From Sinomonas sp. R1AF57 (lineage in GTDB: Bacteria > Actinomycetota > Actinomycetes > Actinomycetales > Micrococcaceae), in NCBI RefSeq assembly GCF_002224485.1, contig NZ_CP022463.1, positions 3,688,808 to 3,752,807 on the forward strand: DNA of 64,000 bases, read 5' to 3'. Positions 29,025-36,979 of this stretch are shown in pieces. Position 1 is the stretch's first letter; every line of letters starts with the position of its first letter. The notes beneath the pieces are model-generated. The model ran no database searches and was not told the DNA's origin. It saw only the letters and a program-made list of their open reading frames with translations. The position numbers and the translations under genes are program-made.

Positions 29025-29570
29025 ATGAGCGCTATCGCAACTGCCAAGGCAACCATCCACACGAACCACGGCGACATCGTGGTCAACCTCTTCGGCAACC
29101 ACGCGCCGAAGACCGTCAAGAACTTCGTGGGCCTCGCCACCGGCGAGCAGGCGTGGACGCACCCCGAGACGGGCGAGGACAAGACCGGCACGCCCCTCTA
29201 CAACGGCACGATCTTCCACCGCATCATCAGGGACTTCATGATCCAGGGCGGCGATCCCCTGGGCAAGGGCATCGGCGGCCCCGGCTACCGCTTCGACGAC
29301 GAGATCCACCCCGAGCTGACCTTCAAGGAGCCCTACAAGCTCGCGATGGCCAACGCCGGCATCCAGGGCGGCAAGGGCACCAACGGCTCGCAGTTCTTCA
29401 TCACCACGGTGGACACGAGCTGGCTCCACGGCAAGCACACCATCTTCGGCGAGGTCGCGGACGACGCGTCCAAGAAGGTCGTCGACGAGATCGAGGGCGT
29501 GCGCACCGGGATGCAGGACCGTCCGGTCGAGGACGTCGTCATCTCGTCGATCGACGTCGAGCAGCTCTAG
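29025..29570 (+). CDS. ppiA: Cyclophilin-type peptidyl-prolyl cis-trans isomerase
   Basis: This 181-residue cytoplasmic protein has the cyclophilin core: GTIFHRIIRDFMIQGGDPLG (catalytic Arg and Gln), MANAGIQGGKGTNGSQFFIT and WLHGKHTIFGEV. It lacks a signal peptide. It accelerates proline isomerisation during protein folding. ATG at 29025 (MSAIATAKATIHT) is used; an upstream in-frame ATG would add only eight residues. The gene sits before the rhomboid gene as in most actinobacteria. Confidence 0.95.
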   Translation: MSAIATAKATIHTNHGDIVVNLFGNHAPKTVKNFVGLATGEQAWTHPETGEDKTGTPLYNGTIFHRIIRDFMIQGGDPLGKGIGGPGYRFDDEIHPELTFKEPYKLAMANAGIQGGKGTNGSQFFITTVDTSWLHGKHTIFGEVADDASKKVVDEIEGVRTGMQDRPVEDVVISSIDVEQL

Positions 29571-29614
29571 GGCCGCACGGCCCCCTGCACTGACAAGCAC
29601 TGGACAGACGAACT

Positions 29615-30487
29615 GTGAGCTATGGAAGCCCGGCCGGGCCGGAGGCCGTCCCGGTCTGCCCCCGTCACCCTGACCGCGTCTCCTATGTGAGCTGCCAGCG
29701 GTGCGGCCGGCCGGCGTGCCCAGAGTGCCAGCGTCCGGCCGCCGTGGGCTTCCAGTGCGTCGACTGCGTCCGCGAGCTCAGCGCGCAGTCCTCGACGCGG
29801 ACCGTCTACGGCGGCACCGCCCGGCCGGGCGGCCGCCCGGTGGTCACGTTCGCGCTCATTGCAGCGTGCGCCCTCGTCTACGTGCTGCAGTGGGTCATCC
29901 CGAACGACGCCGTCTACCAGGACTTCGCCTACGCGACCCTGCTGACGGGGATCGAGCCCTACCGGATGCTCACGAGCGCCTTCCTGCACGCGCAGTCGTT
30001 CGTGCTCCACATCGTGGTGAACATGTACACGCTGTGGATCTTCGGGCAGGCGCTCGAGCCGGTGCTCGGGCGCGTCCGGTTCCTCGCGGTGTACCTGCTC
30101 TCGGCGGTCGGCGGCTCAGTCGGGTACTTCCTGCTCACCCCGCCGGGCCTCGGCGGGGTGGTGGGCGCCTCGGGGGCGGTGTTCGGCCTCTTCGGCGCCC
30201 TGTTCGTGGTGATGCGCCAGCGCGGAGGCGATTCGCGCCAGCTCCTCGTCCTCATCGCCATCAACGCGGTCCTGGGGTTCGTCATCCCACAGATCGCCTG
30301 GCAGGCGCACCTCGGCGGCCTCGTCACGGGGGCCCTCGCCACTGCTGCCATCGCCTATGCGCCGCGCGGCCGTCTCCGCACGCCCGTGCAGGTGGGCGGG
30401 ATGGTGGCGATCGCCGTCGTGCTTGCCGTCGTCACTGTGGTGCGGGTGGCCGCCCTCGACCTCGGGCCGGGCGGTGTGGCTGCGTAG
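29615..30487 (+). CDS. Rhomboid family intramembrane serine protease with N-terminal zinc-finger-like domain
   Basis: This 290-residue protein has an N-terminal Cys/His-rich domain (CPRHPDRVSYVSCQRCGRPA then CPECQRPAAVGFQCVDCV) resembling a B-box zinc finger. It is followed by about seven membrane segments. The rhomboid active site is present: HIVVNMYTLWIFG, serine in GVVGASGAVFGLFGALF and histidine in WQAHLGGLVTG. It cleaves within the membrane; substrates are unknown. The start is GTG at 29615. The terminator after it is made from two facing DnaA boxes. Confidence 0.93.
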   Translation: MSYGSPAGPEAVPVCPRHPDRVSYVSCQRCGRPACPECQRPAAVGFQCVDCVRELSAQSSTRTVYGGTARPGGRPVVTFALIAACALVYVLQWVIPNDAVYQDFAYATLLTGIEPYRMLTSAFLHAQSFVLHIVVNMYTLWIFGQALEPVLGRVRFLAVYLLSAVGGSVGYFLLTPPGLGGVVGASGAVFGLFGALFVVMRQRGGDSRQLLVLIAINAVLGFVIPQIAWQAHLGGLVTGALATAAIAYAPRGRLRTPVQVGGMVAIAVVLAVVTVVRVAALDLGPGGVAA

Positions 30488-30518
30488 AAGTGCACAGCCT
30501 CGGAAGGGGCTGAACGAG

Positions 30519-30548
30519 AACCCCTGTGGACCTATCCACAGGGGTTTT
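30519..30548 (+). terminator. Terminator of the rhomboid gene formed by DnaA-box sequences
   Basis: AACCCCTGTGGA (30519-30530) and TCCACAGGGGTT (30535-30546) form a perfect 12-bp stem around CCTA, followed by TTCC. The stem carries two facing DnaA-box-like sequences, and the hairpin starts 32 bp after the rhomboid stop. Confidence 0.75.
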
Positions 30549-30712
30549 CCACACTGTGCACAACTTACAGGACTGTAGTTACTGGCCCGTATCCCCGGCA
30601 GGACGGGGCTGGCGGCCGAATCCCGGGTCGTTGGGCGCCTGTCCACGGGCGGCCGTCCCCATGCTGGGGACAACTTTGCCCCCGACCCTGTGGACGGCTG
30701 TGGACCGAGCCG
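30519..30712. repeat. DnaA-box composite element, copy 1
   Basis: It contains the facing DnaA boxes of the hairpin, CAACTTACAGGACTGTAGTT (30571-30590), CTGTCCACG (30639), GGGGACAACTTTGCCCCC (30666-30683) and TGTGGACGG/TGTGGACCG (from 30689). The same order of parts recurs at 31747 and 34316. It lies between the rhomboid gene and the SRPBCC gene, where the conserved gene order stops. Confidence 0.75.
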
Positions 30713-30733
30713 GGACCCGGGAATCGGGTCTGT

Positions 30734-31225
30734 TCAGAGGGCGCCGTCCGCCAGCAGCGCGTCGAGCTTCGCGTAGCCTTCCGTGACGCCGCCCTCCATC
30801 CCGGCGGCGAGCATCGCGTCGCGGTCCTCCACGGACTCGTAGGTCGAATGGATCTCCAGCCGGCAGCGGCCTCCCGGCAGGTCCGTGAACGTGCTCGTGT
30901 CCATCTCGACGTGTCCGGGCGCGCCCTCGAACTCGAACGTCATGACGACGCGGCTGGGTTCGACGACCTCGTGGAAGGAGCCGCGGAAGGCGTACTCCCC
31001 TCCGGACGGGTCCCGCTGGACGAAGCGGTAGGAGCCTCCGGTGCGCGCCTCCATGTGCTCGATGACCGTCTCTAGCCGGTCGGGGCCGATCCATTGGGCG
31101 AAGAGCTCCGGATCGCAGTGGGCGCGGAAGACGCGTTCCCGCGGTGCGTCGAACTCCCGGACGATGTCGATGTAGGGCGAGCCTGCGTCCGCCCGAATGT
31201 CGGTGGTGTTGGTGGTGGTGGTCAT
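30734..31225 (-). CDS. SRPBCC (AHSA1-like) family protein
   Basis: This 163-residue protein has the START/Bet v1-like fold of the AHSA1 family: IVREFDAPRERVFRAHCDPE, LFAQWIGPDR, GGSYRFVQRDPSGGEYAFRG and a C-terminal helix GGVTEGYAKLDALLADG. Such proteins have a hydrophobic pocket, but the ligand is unknown. Start ATG at 31225 overlaps the arsR-type stop by 4 bp, so it is translated with that regulator. ArsR+SRPBCC pairs are frequent in actinobacteria; the regulator probably controls both. Confidence 0.9.
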   Translation of the reverse strand: MTTTTNTTDIRADAGSPYIDIVREFDAPRERVFRAHCDPELFAQWIGPDRLETVIEHMEARTGGSYRFVQRDPSGGEYAFRGSFHEVVEPSRVVMTFEFEGAPGHVEMDTSTFTDLPGGRCRLEIHSTYESVEDRDAMLAAGMEGGVTEGYAKLDALLADGAL

Positions 31226-31599
31226 GGCTGGTTTCCTTCCTCGGCGGCCAGGAGGGCGTCGAGGCGGCGGTACTTCTCCTCGGTCCGATCCCGGTACGCC
31301 TCGATCCACAGGGCGAGGGGGCCGAATGCGCTGGGTTCCAGATGGCAGGGGCGGCGCTGCGCGTCGCGCCTGCGGGTGATGAGGCCAGCGTCCTCGAGCA
31401 CCTTGAGGTGCTTGGACACGGCCTGGAGGGTCACGGTGAACGGCTCGGCCAGTTCGTTCACGGTCGCGTCGCCATGGGCGAGCCGTGCCACGAGCTTCCG
31501 CCGCAGCGGATCGGACAGCGCCGCGAAGGCGCGGTTGAGCTGGTCCTCGTCCGCGGCTGCAGTCTCCAGGTCCGCGGAAGCGGGAGTCGACGAAGCCAT
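31222..31599 (-). CDS. ArsR-family winged-helix transcriptional regulator
   Basis: This 125-residue protein has the ArsR winged helix: LNRAFAALSDPLRRKLVARL, then VNELAEPFTVTLQAVSKHLK (recognition helix) and VLEDAGLITRRRDAQRRPCH in the wing. Metal-site cysteine pairs are not present, so it is not a classical metal sensor. ATG at 31599 is used. It is the first gene of a two-gene operon with the SRPBCC gene. Tandem inverted repeats in front of it (31671-31702) are the likely operator. Confidence 0.9.
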   Translation of the reverse strand: MASSTPASADLETAAADEDQLNRAFAALSDPLRRKLVARLAHGDATVNELAEPFTVTLQAVSKHLKVLEDAGLITRRRDAQRRPCHLEPSAFGPLALWIEAYRDRTEEKYRRLDALLAAEEGNQP

Positions 31600-31670
31600 G
31601 GCGTTCCTCCGGTCTGCCGTCCGTCCCTTCCCCGAAAGGGGGGACGGACGATGCGGTGCAGTCAACTGCA

Positions 31671-31702
31671 ATCAACTTATCCGTTGATCAACCTTCTGGT
31701 TG
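31671..31702 (-). promoter_or_regulatory. Tandem inverted repeats upstream of the arsR-type gene
   Basis: ATCAAC-TTATCC-GTTGAT (31671-31688) and CAACC-TTCT-GGTTG (31689-31702) are two adjacent perfect dyads, 70 bp ahead of the regulator start. ATCAAC/GTTGAT half-sites at this distance fit an ArsR autoregulatory operator. Confidence 0.6.
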
Positions 31703-31746
31703 AATACTTCGACGGTACGCCTCGCATCCCCCGGCGGTCAAGCGTC

Positions 31747-31907
31747 AATCCACAGGACTTATCCACAGTGTGCGTAACTTACATCCCTGTAGTTCACCGG
31801 ACTCCGTGCCGCGGATGGCGGGATGCTGGAGCGCACGCTGCCCACCGGCCCAGGTTTTCCCCAGCTGTGGACAACCTTGGGCATAACCCCTGTTGGAAAG
31901 TGGACAA
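31747..31907. repeat. DnaA-box composite element, copy 2
   Basis: CAATCCACA (31747), TTATCCACA (31759-31767, exact), AACTTACATCCCTGTAGTT (31776-31794), TTTTCCCCAGCTGTGGACAA (exact TGTGGACAA at 31866-31874) and AGTGGACAA (31899-31907) follow in the same order as in copies 1 and 3. It lies between the divergent arsR-type gene and the deacetylase gene and so overlaps their control region. Confidence 0.8.
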
Positions 31908-32009
31908 CGCTGTGGGAACAGCGGGGCATGGCTTGACGGAGGAAAGCCCGGGCACTGACCTATGATCAGCACAAAGCCGCCGCTGGGCGGCGTGGAGAAG
32001 GAGGCAGCG

Positions 32010-32837
32010 GTGGACGCACCGCGCGTGAGTCGGCGGGCACTCCTCGCGGGCCTGGCCGGGATGATCGGCGCTGCAGCCGCCGGCTGCGACGACATCGCCC
32101 CGGCGGCGTTGTCCGATGGAGATTCCGGGGGGAGTACTCCCTCTGCGGGAACCGCCACGCCGACCCCGTCCCCCACCCCCACGCCGTCGCCCACCTCCAC
32201 GCCAACCCCCACACGGCCGCGCTTCGTCTCCGACTACACGATCCCGCCGGTCCAAGGCGGGCTCGCCCCCGTCATCACGCGAGTGGCGACGAGCCAGCCG
32301 GTCGTCTTCCTCACGATTGACGACGGCGCCGTGAAGCATCCCGAGTCCCTGGCACTGCTCACCCAGTACGACTACCCGGCGACCCTGTTCCTCGCGAAGT
32401 CGGCCATGGGCGACAACCCCGGGTTCTTCACGGATTTCCAGAAGACCGGCGACCGCATCCAGGACCACACCCTCAGCCACGACACGTCTATGAGCACCAA
32501 GGCATATGCCTACCAGCTGGGCGAGATCAAGGGGATGAAGGACTACATCGCCGCGACCTACGGCGTCGCGCCGACCCTCTTCCGGCCACCCGGCGGAGCG
32601 TACTCGAGCACGATGCGGAAGGCGGTGGCGGACGCCGGGCTCAAGGCGATCATCCACTGGGAGACGAAGGCGAACGCCGGCAAGATGGACTACCAGTACG
32701 GAAATGCGCTGCGCCCCGGGGACATCGTGCTCATGCACTTCCGCGAGGAGTTCGCCGCGGACCTGGCGGCCTTCCGCGCCGCCCATCTCGCCGCCGGACT
32801 CACCGTGGTCCGGCTCGAGGACTTCATCGGCGCCTAG
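32010..32837 (+). CDS. NodB-type polysaccharide deacetylase, exported
   Basis: This 275-residue protein starts GTG (VDAPRVSRRALLAGLAGMIG) with AAGGAGG five bases before. The signal has twin arginines and ends AAAAGC, a combined Tat/lipobox signal, so it is probably an exported lipoprotein. A Pro/Thr/Ser-rich linker (about 45-75) leads to the NodB domain, with VVFLTIDDGAVKHPESL (catalytic Asp pair), DHTLSHDTSM (metal-binding His) and LFRPPGGAYSS. Family members remove N- or O-acetyl groups from chitin, peptidoglycan or similar polymers. An in-frame ATG at 31962 would extend it but spoil the signal peptide. Confidence 0.87.
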   Translation: MDAPRVSRRALLAGLAGMIGAAAAGCDDIAPAALSDGDSGGSTPSAGTATPTPSPTPTPSPTSTPTPTRPRFVSDYTIPPVQGGLAPVITRVATSQPVVFLTIDDGAVKHPESLALLTQYDYPATLFLAKSAMGDNPGFFTDFQKTGDRIQDHTLSHDTSMSTKAYAYQLGEIKGMKDYIAATYGVAPTLFRPPGGAYSSTMRKAVADAGLKAIIHWETKANAGKMDYQYGNALRPGDIVLMHFREEFAADLAAFRAAHLAAGLTVVRLEDFIGA

Positions 32838-32898
32838 GGGCAGGGGCCCTGCTCTTTGTCGGCGCCCCGGCGTAGGCTCTGGCCATGAAGGTGCGGCC

Positions 32899-34296
32899 AT
32901 GAGCAATCTTGAACTCGATCCCCCCGAGACCCTCTGCGCCGAGTCCCCGGCGCCGCCCGGCGTCGAGGTGATCGAGCCGCGCGATGTGCCCCTCGGCGGA
33001 CCGCGCGCGATGCCGGTGCGCAGGACGCTGCCGTCGAAACAGCGCTCCTTGGTAGGTGCCTGGTGCTTCCTCGACCACTACGGCCCCGACGACGTCTCGA
33101 CCACGGGCGGCATGCGTGTACCGCCACACCCCCACACCGGCCTGCAGACCGTCAGCTGGCTCTTCACGGGCGAGATCGAGCACCGGGACAGCGCGGGGCA
33201 CCAGGCGATGGTCAGGCCCGGCGAGCTCAATCTGATGACGGCCGGACGGGGCATCAACCACTCCGAGTACTCCACCCCATCCACCACCGTCCTGCACGGC
33301 GTGCAGCTGTGGACCGCCCTCCCCGAACCCTTCCGGAACGCTGCGCCGGGCTTCGAGCGCTACGTGCCGCGCGCCGTCGTGCTCGAGGCCGACGACGGGG
33401 CGCGGCTCGGCGAGCTGCGGGTCTTCCTCGGCGAGCTCCACGGTTCTGCCTCCCCGGTGCTGACCTACAGCGCGATCCTCGGCGCCGAGCTCGTCCTCGA
33501 ACCCGGTGCCGCCGTGGACTTCGCGGTCGAGCCCGAGTTCGAGCACGCGGTCCTACCCGACGGCGGCGACGCCGAGGTGGACGGCGAGCGGATCGCGGGC
33601 GCCCACCTCGCCTACCTCTCCCCCGGGCGCGCCCGCCTCCGCCTCCGCAACCCGGGCCGGGTGCCGCTGCGCGCGGTGATCCTCGGAGGGCCTCCCTTCG
33701 GCGAGGAGATCACGATGTGGTGGAACTTCGTCGGCCGCTCGCACGAGGAGATCGTCGCGTACCGATCCGCGTGGAACGCCCAGATCGGGGTCGAGGCGGC
33801 GGCAGTCGGCGAGGACGACGCCGCCCGGTTCGCCCCGGTCGTGGGCCTCACCGGCGGCGAGGGGCCCCTCCCGGCTCCCCCACTTCCCCACGTGAGGCTG
33901 AGACCGCGTCCGAGCGCGCGCACCGGCAGCGCGCAGACAGAAAGGAATCCCATGACCGCAGTGCAGGACACGCCTGAGGAATCGACCGCCGCCCGTCATG
34001 CCGCCCACTTCGTCCACGCCGAGCAGCGTCACCGCTACGAGGTGCACGTGGGCGAGGCGACGGTCGGGTTTGCCCAGTACCGGCTCAAGGAGGAGGGCGC
34101 GGTCGTGGCGTTCGACCACACCGAGGTCAGCGACGGCTACTCGGGGCTGGGGCTCGCGAGCCGCCTCGTGACCTTCGCCCTAGACGATGTGCGGTCCAAG
34201 GGACAGCGCATCCGCCCCTACTGCCCCTATGTGCGCGCCTTCCTCAAGCGGCACCCGGAGTACCAGGACCTTGTGGTCGACGGGTTCGAGGGCTGA
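32899..34296 (+). CDS. Pirin / GNAT acetyltransferase in-frame fusion
   Basis: One frame of 465 codons holds two proteins. Residues 1-335 are pirin, with the metal ligands in PHPHTGLQTVSW and AGRGINHSEYS and a full C-terminal cupin. After a short tail (LPHVRLRPRPSARTG) the frame continues without stop into a 114-residue GNAT-like acetyltransferase starting MTAVQDTPEES at 33952, with FVHAEQRHRYEVHVGE and GYSGLGLASRLVTFALDDV. AGAAAGGAA precedes the internal ATG, so the GNAT part may also be made alone. Pirins are Fe(II) cupins; this GNAT group is small and lacks a known substrate. Start ATG at 32899. Confidence 0.85.
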   Translation: MSNLELDPPETLCAESPAPPGVEVIEPRDVPLGGPRAMPVRRTLPSKQRSLVGAWCFLDHYGPDDVSTTGGMRVPPHPHTGLQTVSWLFTGEIEHRDSAGHQAMVRPGELNLMTAGRGINHSEYSTPSTTVLHGVQLWTALPEPFRNAAPGFERYVPRAVVLEADDGARLGELRVFLGELHGSASPVLTYSAILGAELVLEPGAAVDFAVEPEFEHAVLPDGGDAEVDGERIAGAHLAYLSPGRARLRLRNPGRVPLRAVILGGPPFGEEITMWWNFVGRSHEEIVAYRSAWNAQIGVEAAAVGEDDAARFAPVVGLTGGEGPLPAPPLPHVRLRPRPSARTGSAQTERNPMTAVQDTPEESTAARHAAHFVHAEQRHRYEVHVGEATVGFAQYRLKEEGAVVAFDHTEVSDGYSGLGLASRLVTFALDDVRSKGQRIRPYCPYVRAFLKRHPEYQDLVVDGFEG

Positions 34297-34315
34297 GCTC
34301 GCTCCCCCGGGTCCT

Positions 34316-34441
34316 CTGTCCACACCCTTGTCCACCGCGTGGATAACTTACAGCGGTGTTCTTCACGGTGACCAGCCGGTATCCACGGGTTTTCCCACAG
34401 TCTGTGGATAACTTTCCCCCGGAAGTGCACAGTCTGTGGAG
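34316..34441. repeat. DnaA-box composite element, copy 3
   Basis: CTGTCCACA (34316), TTGTCCACC (34328), CGTGGATAA (34338), AACTTACAGCGGTGTTCTT (34345-34363), GTATCCACG (34379), TTTTCCCACAGTCTGTGGAT (with exact TGTGGATAA at 34403-34411) and TCTGTGGAG (34433) are arranged as in copies 1 and 2. It fills the gap between the pirin-GNAT and SDR genes. Confidence 0.8.
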
Positions 34442-34481
34442 GGTCCGGCGTCTGGCGCAGAGTGGCGCCTAGCATGGGCGG

Positions 34482-35270
34482 ATGGCCGAGATGCAGGGCG
34501 CGATGGAGGGGACGGGCAGGCCGCTGGCGCTCGTGACGGGGGTCGGCAGGGCCGTGGGGATCGGCGCGGGCATCGCCCGCGAGCTCGCACGCCAGGGCTG
34601 GGACCTCGCCTTGTCGTACTACTCCCCCTACGACGCGCGCATGCCGTGGGGCGTCCAGACGCACGACGTCGGCCGGCTCGCCGCGGAGCTCGAGCTGCTG
34701 GGCGCTGCCGTATCAGTCGTCGAGGCGGACCTGACCGACCCCGGCGTCCCCGCCCGGCTGCTGTCAGATGCGGGGGCGGGGCGGCCGGTCCGCGCGATGG
34801 TCCTGAGCCACGCCGAGTCCGTGGACTCGGGGATCCTGACGACGAGCACGGAGTCCTTCGACAGACACGTCGCGGTCAACGCGAGGGCGTCCTGGCTCCT
34901 CGTGAAGGCCTTCGCGGAGCAGTTCCCGCCCGAGCTCGCGGGTCTGGGCCGGATCGTCGCGCTGACCTCGGACCACACGGTGCACAACCTCCCGTACGGA
35001 GCCAGCAAGGGAGCGCTCGACAGGATCGTGCTGGCCGCGGCCCGGGAACTCGCACCTCTCGGCATCGCCGCGAACGCCGTGAACCCCGGACCCGTGGACA
35101 CCGGGTGGATGGACGAGGACACTCGCCGCGCGCTGACCGCGAGGCAGCCGTGGGGACGGCTCGGCACCGCGGCCGACGTGGGCGGCGTCGTGGGTTTCCT
35201 GCTGAGCGAGGCCGGCGGCTGGGTCAACGGCCAGCTCCTCCATGCGGACGGCGGCTTCTCGGCACCCTGA
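34482..35270 (+). CDS. Short-chain dehydrogenase/reductase
   Basis: This 262-residue protein has an SDR Rossmann fold with the variant coenzyme motif LVTGVGRAVGIGAGIARELA, VVEADLTDPG, active-site YGASKGALDRIV (Tyr-x3-Lys) and NAVNPGPVDTGWM. The usual NNAG is replaced by LSHAESVDSG, and the catalytic Ser region reads LTSDHTVHN, so it is a divergent SDR resembling FabG/3-oxoacyl reductase types. Substrate unknown. ATG at 34482 is the first of two ATGs. It starts directly after repeat element copy 3. Confidence 0.88.
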   Translation: MAEMQGAMEGTGRPLALVTGVGRAVGIGAGIARELARQGWDLALSYYSPYDARMPWGVQTHDVGRLAAELELLGAAVSVVEADLTDPGVPARLLSDAGAGRPVRAMVLSHAESVDSGILTTSTESFDRHVAVNARASWLLVKAFAEQFPPELAGLGRIVALTSDHTVHNLPYGASKGALDRIVLAAARELAPLGIAANAVNPGPVDTGWMDEDTRRALTARQPWGRLGTAADVGGVVGFLLSEAGGWVNGQLLHADGGFSAP

Positions 35271-35273
35271 CGT

Positions 35274-35289
35274 ATTCCATCTATGGAAT
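35274..35289. repeat. Palindrome between convergent SDR and MFS genes
   Basis: ATTCCAT-CT-ATGGAAT is a perfect dyad three bases after the SDR stop; TATTCCAG follows at 35311. It may be part of a bidirectional terminator or an operator-like relic. Confidence 0.55.
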
Positions 35290-35342
35290 GTTCAGGTCCT
35301 GTATTCCAGAGAGCGAGTATGCCGAGACGGGAATGTCGGTTC

Positions 35343-36839
35343 TCAGCCCCGTGGGGTGGTTTCCGCTGGAGTCTCGGTGGTGACCTCGGCATCTGGTCCC
35401 GCTGCCGGGCTGCCGTGATCGTCCTCGAGTGACGGGCGGTTGCGCAGGAAGGCTGCGAGGACCACCGCCGCCGCACCGGCAGCGCCGGCGACGAGGAAGG
35501 CGGCACGGAAGCCGGCCATCGCCGCGTCCGCAGAAGGAAGCGTGCTCGCCGCCGAGTGCGCCGTGCTGGCCATGACTGCCACGAGGAGCGCCGTCCCCGC
35601 CGCCCCGGCCACCTGCTGGAGCGTGCTCAGGATTGCCGATCCATGGCTGTAGAGGCGGCGTGGGAGCGGGTTGAGGCCGCTCGTGAAGGTCGGGGTGAAC
35701 AGGAGCGCGAGTCCCAGCGACATCACGACGTGCAGGCCGAGGACGAGCCACACTGAGGTGTCCGGGGCGAGGAAGCTGAACGCGAACAGCACCGCCGTGA
35801 TGAGCGAGGTCCCCGTGAGCGTCAGCGGCAGGGGCCCGACGCGGTCGAACCACTTCCCCACCGTGGGGGCCAGGAGCCCCATCACGAGGCCGCCCGGCAG
35901 GAGCAGGAGGCCGGTGGACAGGGTGTCGAGCCCGCGCAGCTGCTGGAGGTACAGCGGCAGGAGGATCACCATGCCGAACAGCGCCATCATGCCCACCATC
36001 AGCAGTGCGGTCGCGATGGTGTACATGGGATGTGCGAAGGCCCGCAGGTCCAGCAGCGGCGAGCCGGACTTCTGCAGCGCAAGCTGCCGCAGGACGAAAG
36101 CTGCTAGGGCCACGGCCCCAACCACGAGCGGCAGCACCGGTCCCGGCCCGCCGGATCCTTCGCCGCCCAGCTGGCTGAGGCCGTACACGACTCCGCCGAA
36201 CGCGGGCACGCTCAGGACCACCGAGAGGAGGTCGAGGCGTGGCTTCTCCCCCTCCGGGGCGCCCCGCAGCTTGGAGGCGCCGAACACGAGCGCCGCGACG
36301 GCGATCGGGAGGACCGTGAGGAACATGAAGCGCCAGGAGAAGAATTGGAGGATGAGGCCTGACAGGGTGGGTCCCACGGCGGGTGCCACCGAGATCACGA
36401 TGCTCACGGTCCCCATGACCTGGCCCCGGCGCGCGACCGGGATGAGGGTCAGCACGCTCGTCATGAGCAGCGGCATCATGATCGCGGTGCCCGAGGCCTG
36501 CACGACGCGGGCGAGGAGCAGGACGCCGAATCCGGGGGCGAGGGCTGCGAGCAGCGTGCCCGCACTGAAGAGGCCCATCGCGAGGAGGTAGACCGTGCGG
36601 GTGGTCAGGCGCTGCAGCACGAAGCCTGTGGTGGGGATGACCACCGACATGGTCAGCATGAACGCGGTCGCGAGCCACTGGACCGTCGAGGCGTCCACGC
36701 TGAGCTCCGCCATGAGGCGCGGCAGGGCCACGTTCATGATCGTCTCGTTGAGGATGACGACGAATGCGGCGATGACGAGGACCGTGACGACGACTCGGTT
36801 CTCGCGGCTGATCTCATGCTTCGGGGGTGCGGAAGGCAA
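35343..36839 (-). CDS. DHA2-family MFS multidrug exporter (EmrB/QacA type)
   Basis: This 498-residue protein has about 14 membrane segments. Helix 1 reads VVVTVLVIAAFVVILNETIM with MNVALPRLMAEL, the DHA2 motif. Motif A-like RLTTRTVYLLAMGLFSAGTL and motif C-like SVAPAVGPTLSGLILQFFSW follow. It exports drugs or lipids by proton antiport; the substrate is unknown. The start ATG at 36839 has no regulator next to it. An AGAA/TTCT-type dyad at 36930-36945 lies upstream. The gene converges on the SDR gene. Confidence 0.9.
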   Translation of the reverse strand: MPSAPPKHEISRENRVVVTVLVIAAFVVILNETIMNVALPRLMAELSVDASTVQWLATAFMLTMSVVIPTTGFVLQRLTTRTVYLLAMGLFSAGTLLAALAPGFGVLLLARVVQASGTAIMMPLLMTSVLTLIPVARRGQVMGTVSIVISVAPAVGPTLSGLILQFFSWRFMFLTVLPIAVAALVFGASKLRGAPEGEKPRLDLLSVVLSVPAFGGVVYGLSQLGGEGSGGPGPVLPLVVGAVALAAFVLRQLALQKSGSPLLDLRAFAHPMYTIATALLMVGMMALFGMVILLPLYLQQLRGLDTLSTGLLLLPGGLVMGLLAPTVGKWFDRVGPLPLTLTGTSLITAVLFAFSFLAPDTSVWLVLGLHVVMSLGLALLFTPTFTSGLNPLPRRLYSHGSAILSTLQQVAGAAGTALLVAVMASTAHSAASTLPSADAAMAGFRAAFLVAGAAGAAAVVLAAFLRNRPSLEDDHGSPAAGPDAEVTTETPAETTPRG

Positions 36840-36979
36840 GGGTGCTCCTGGAAGGGTGGTTCAGGACGGCGTTTGAGACGTACAACTGCGCCAGATGCCG
36901 GGCGATTCCCGCGCGCAGATGATTGGAGGACCATTCTTCCAGAATCTGGGCTAATCCACACTCGGGAGCGGGGCCTGGT

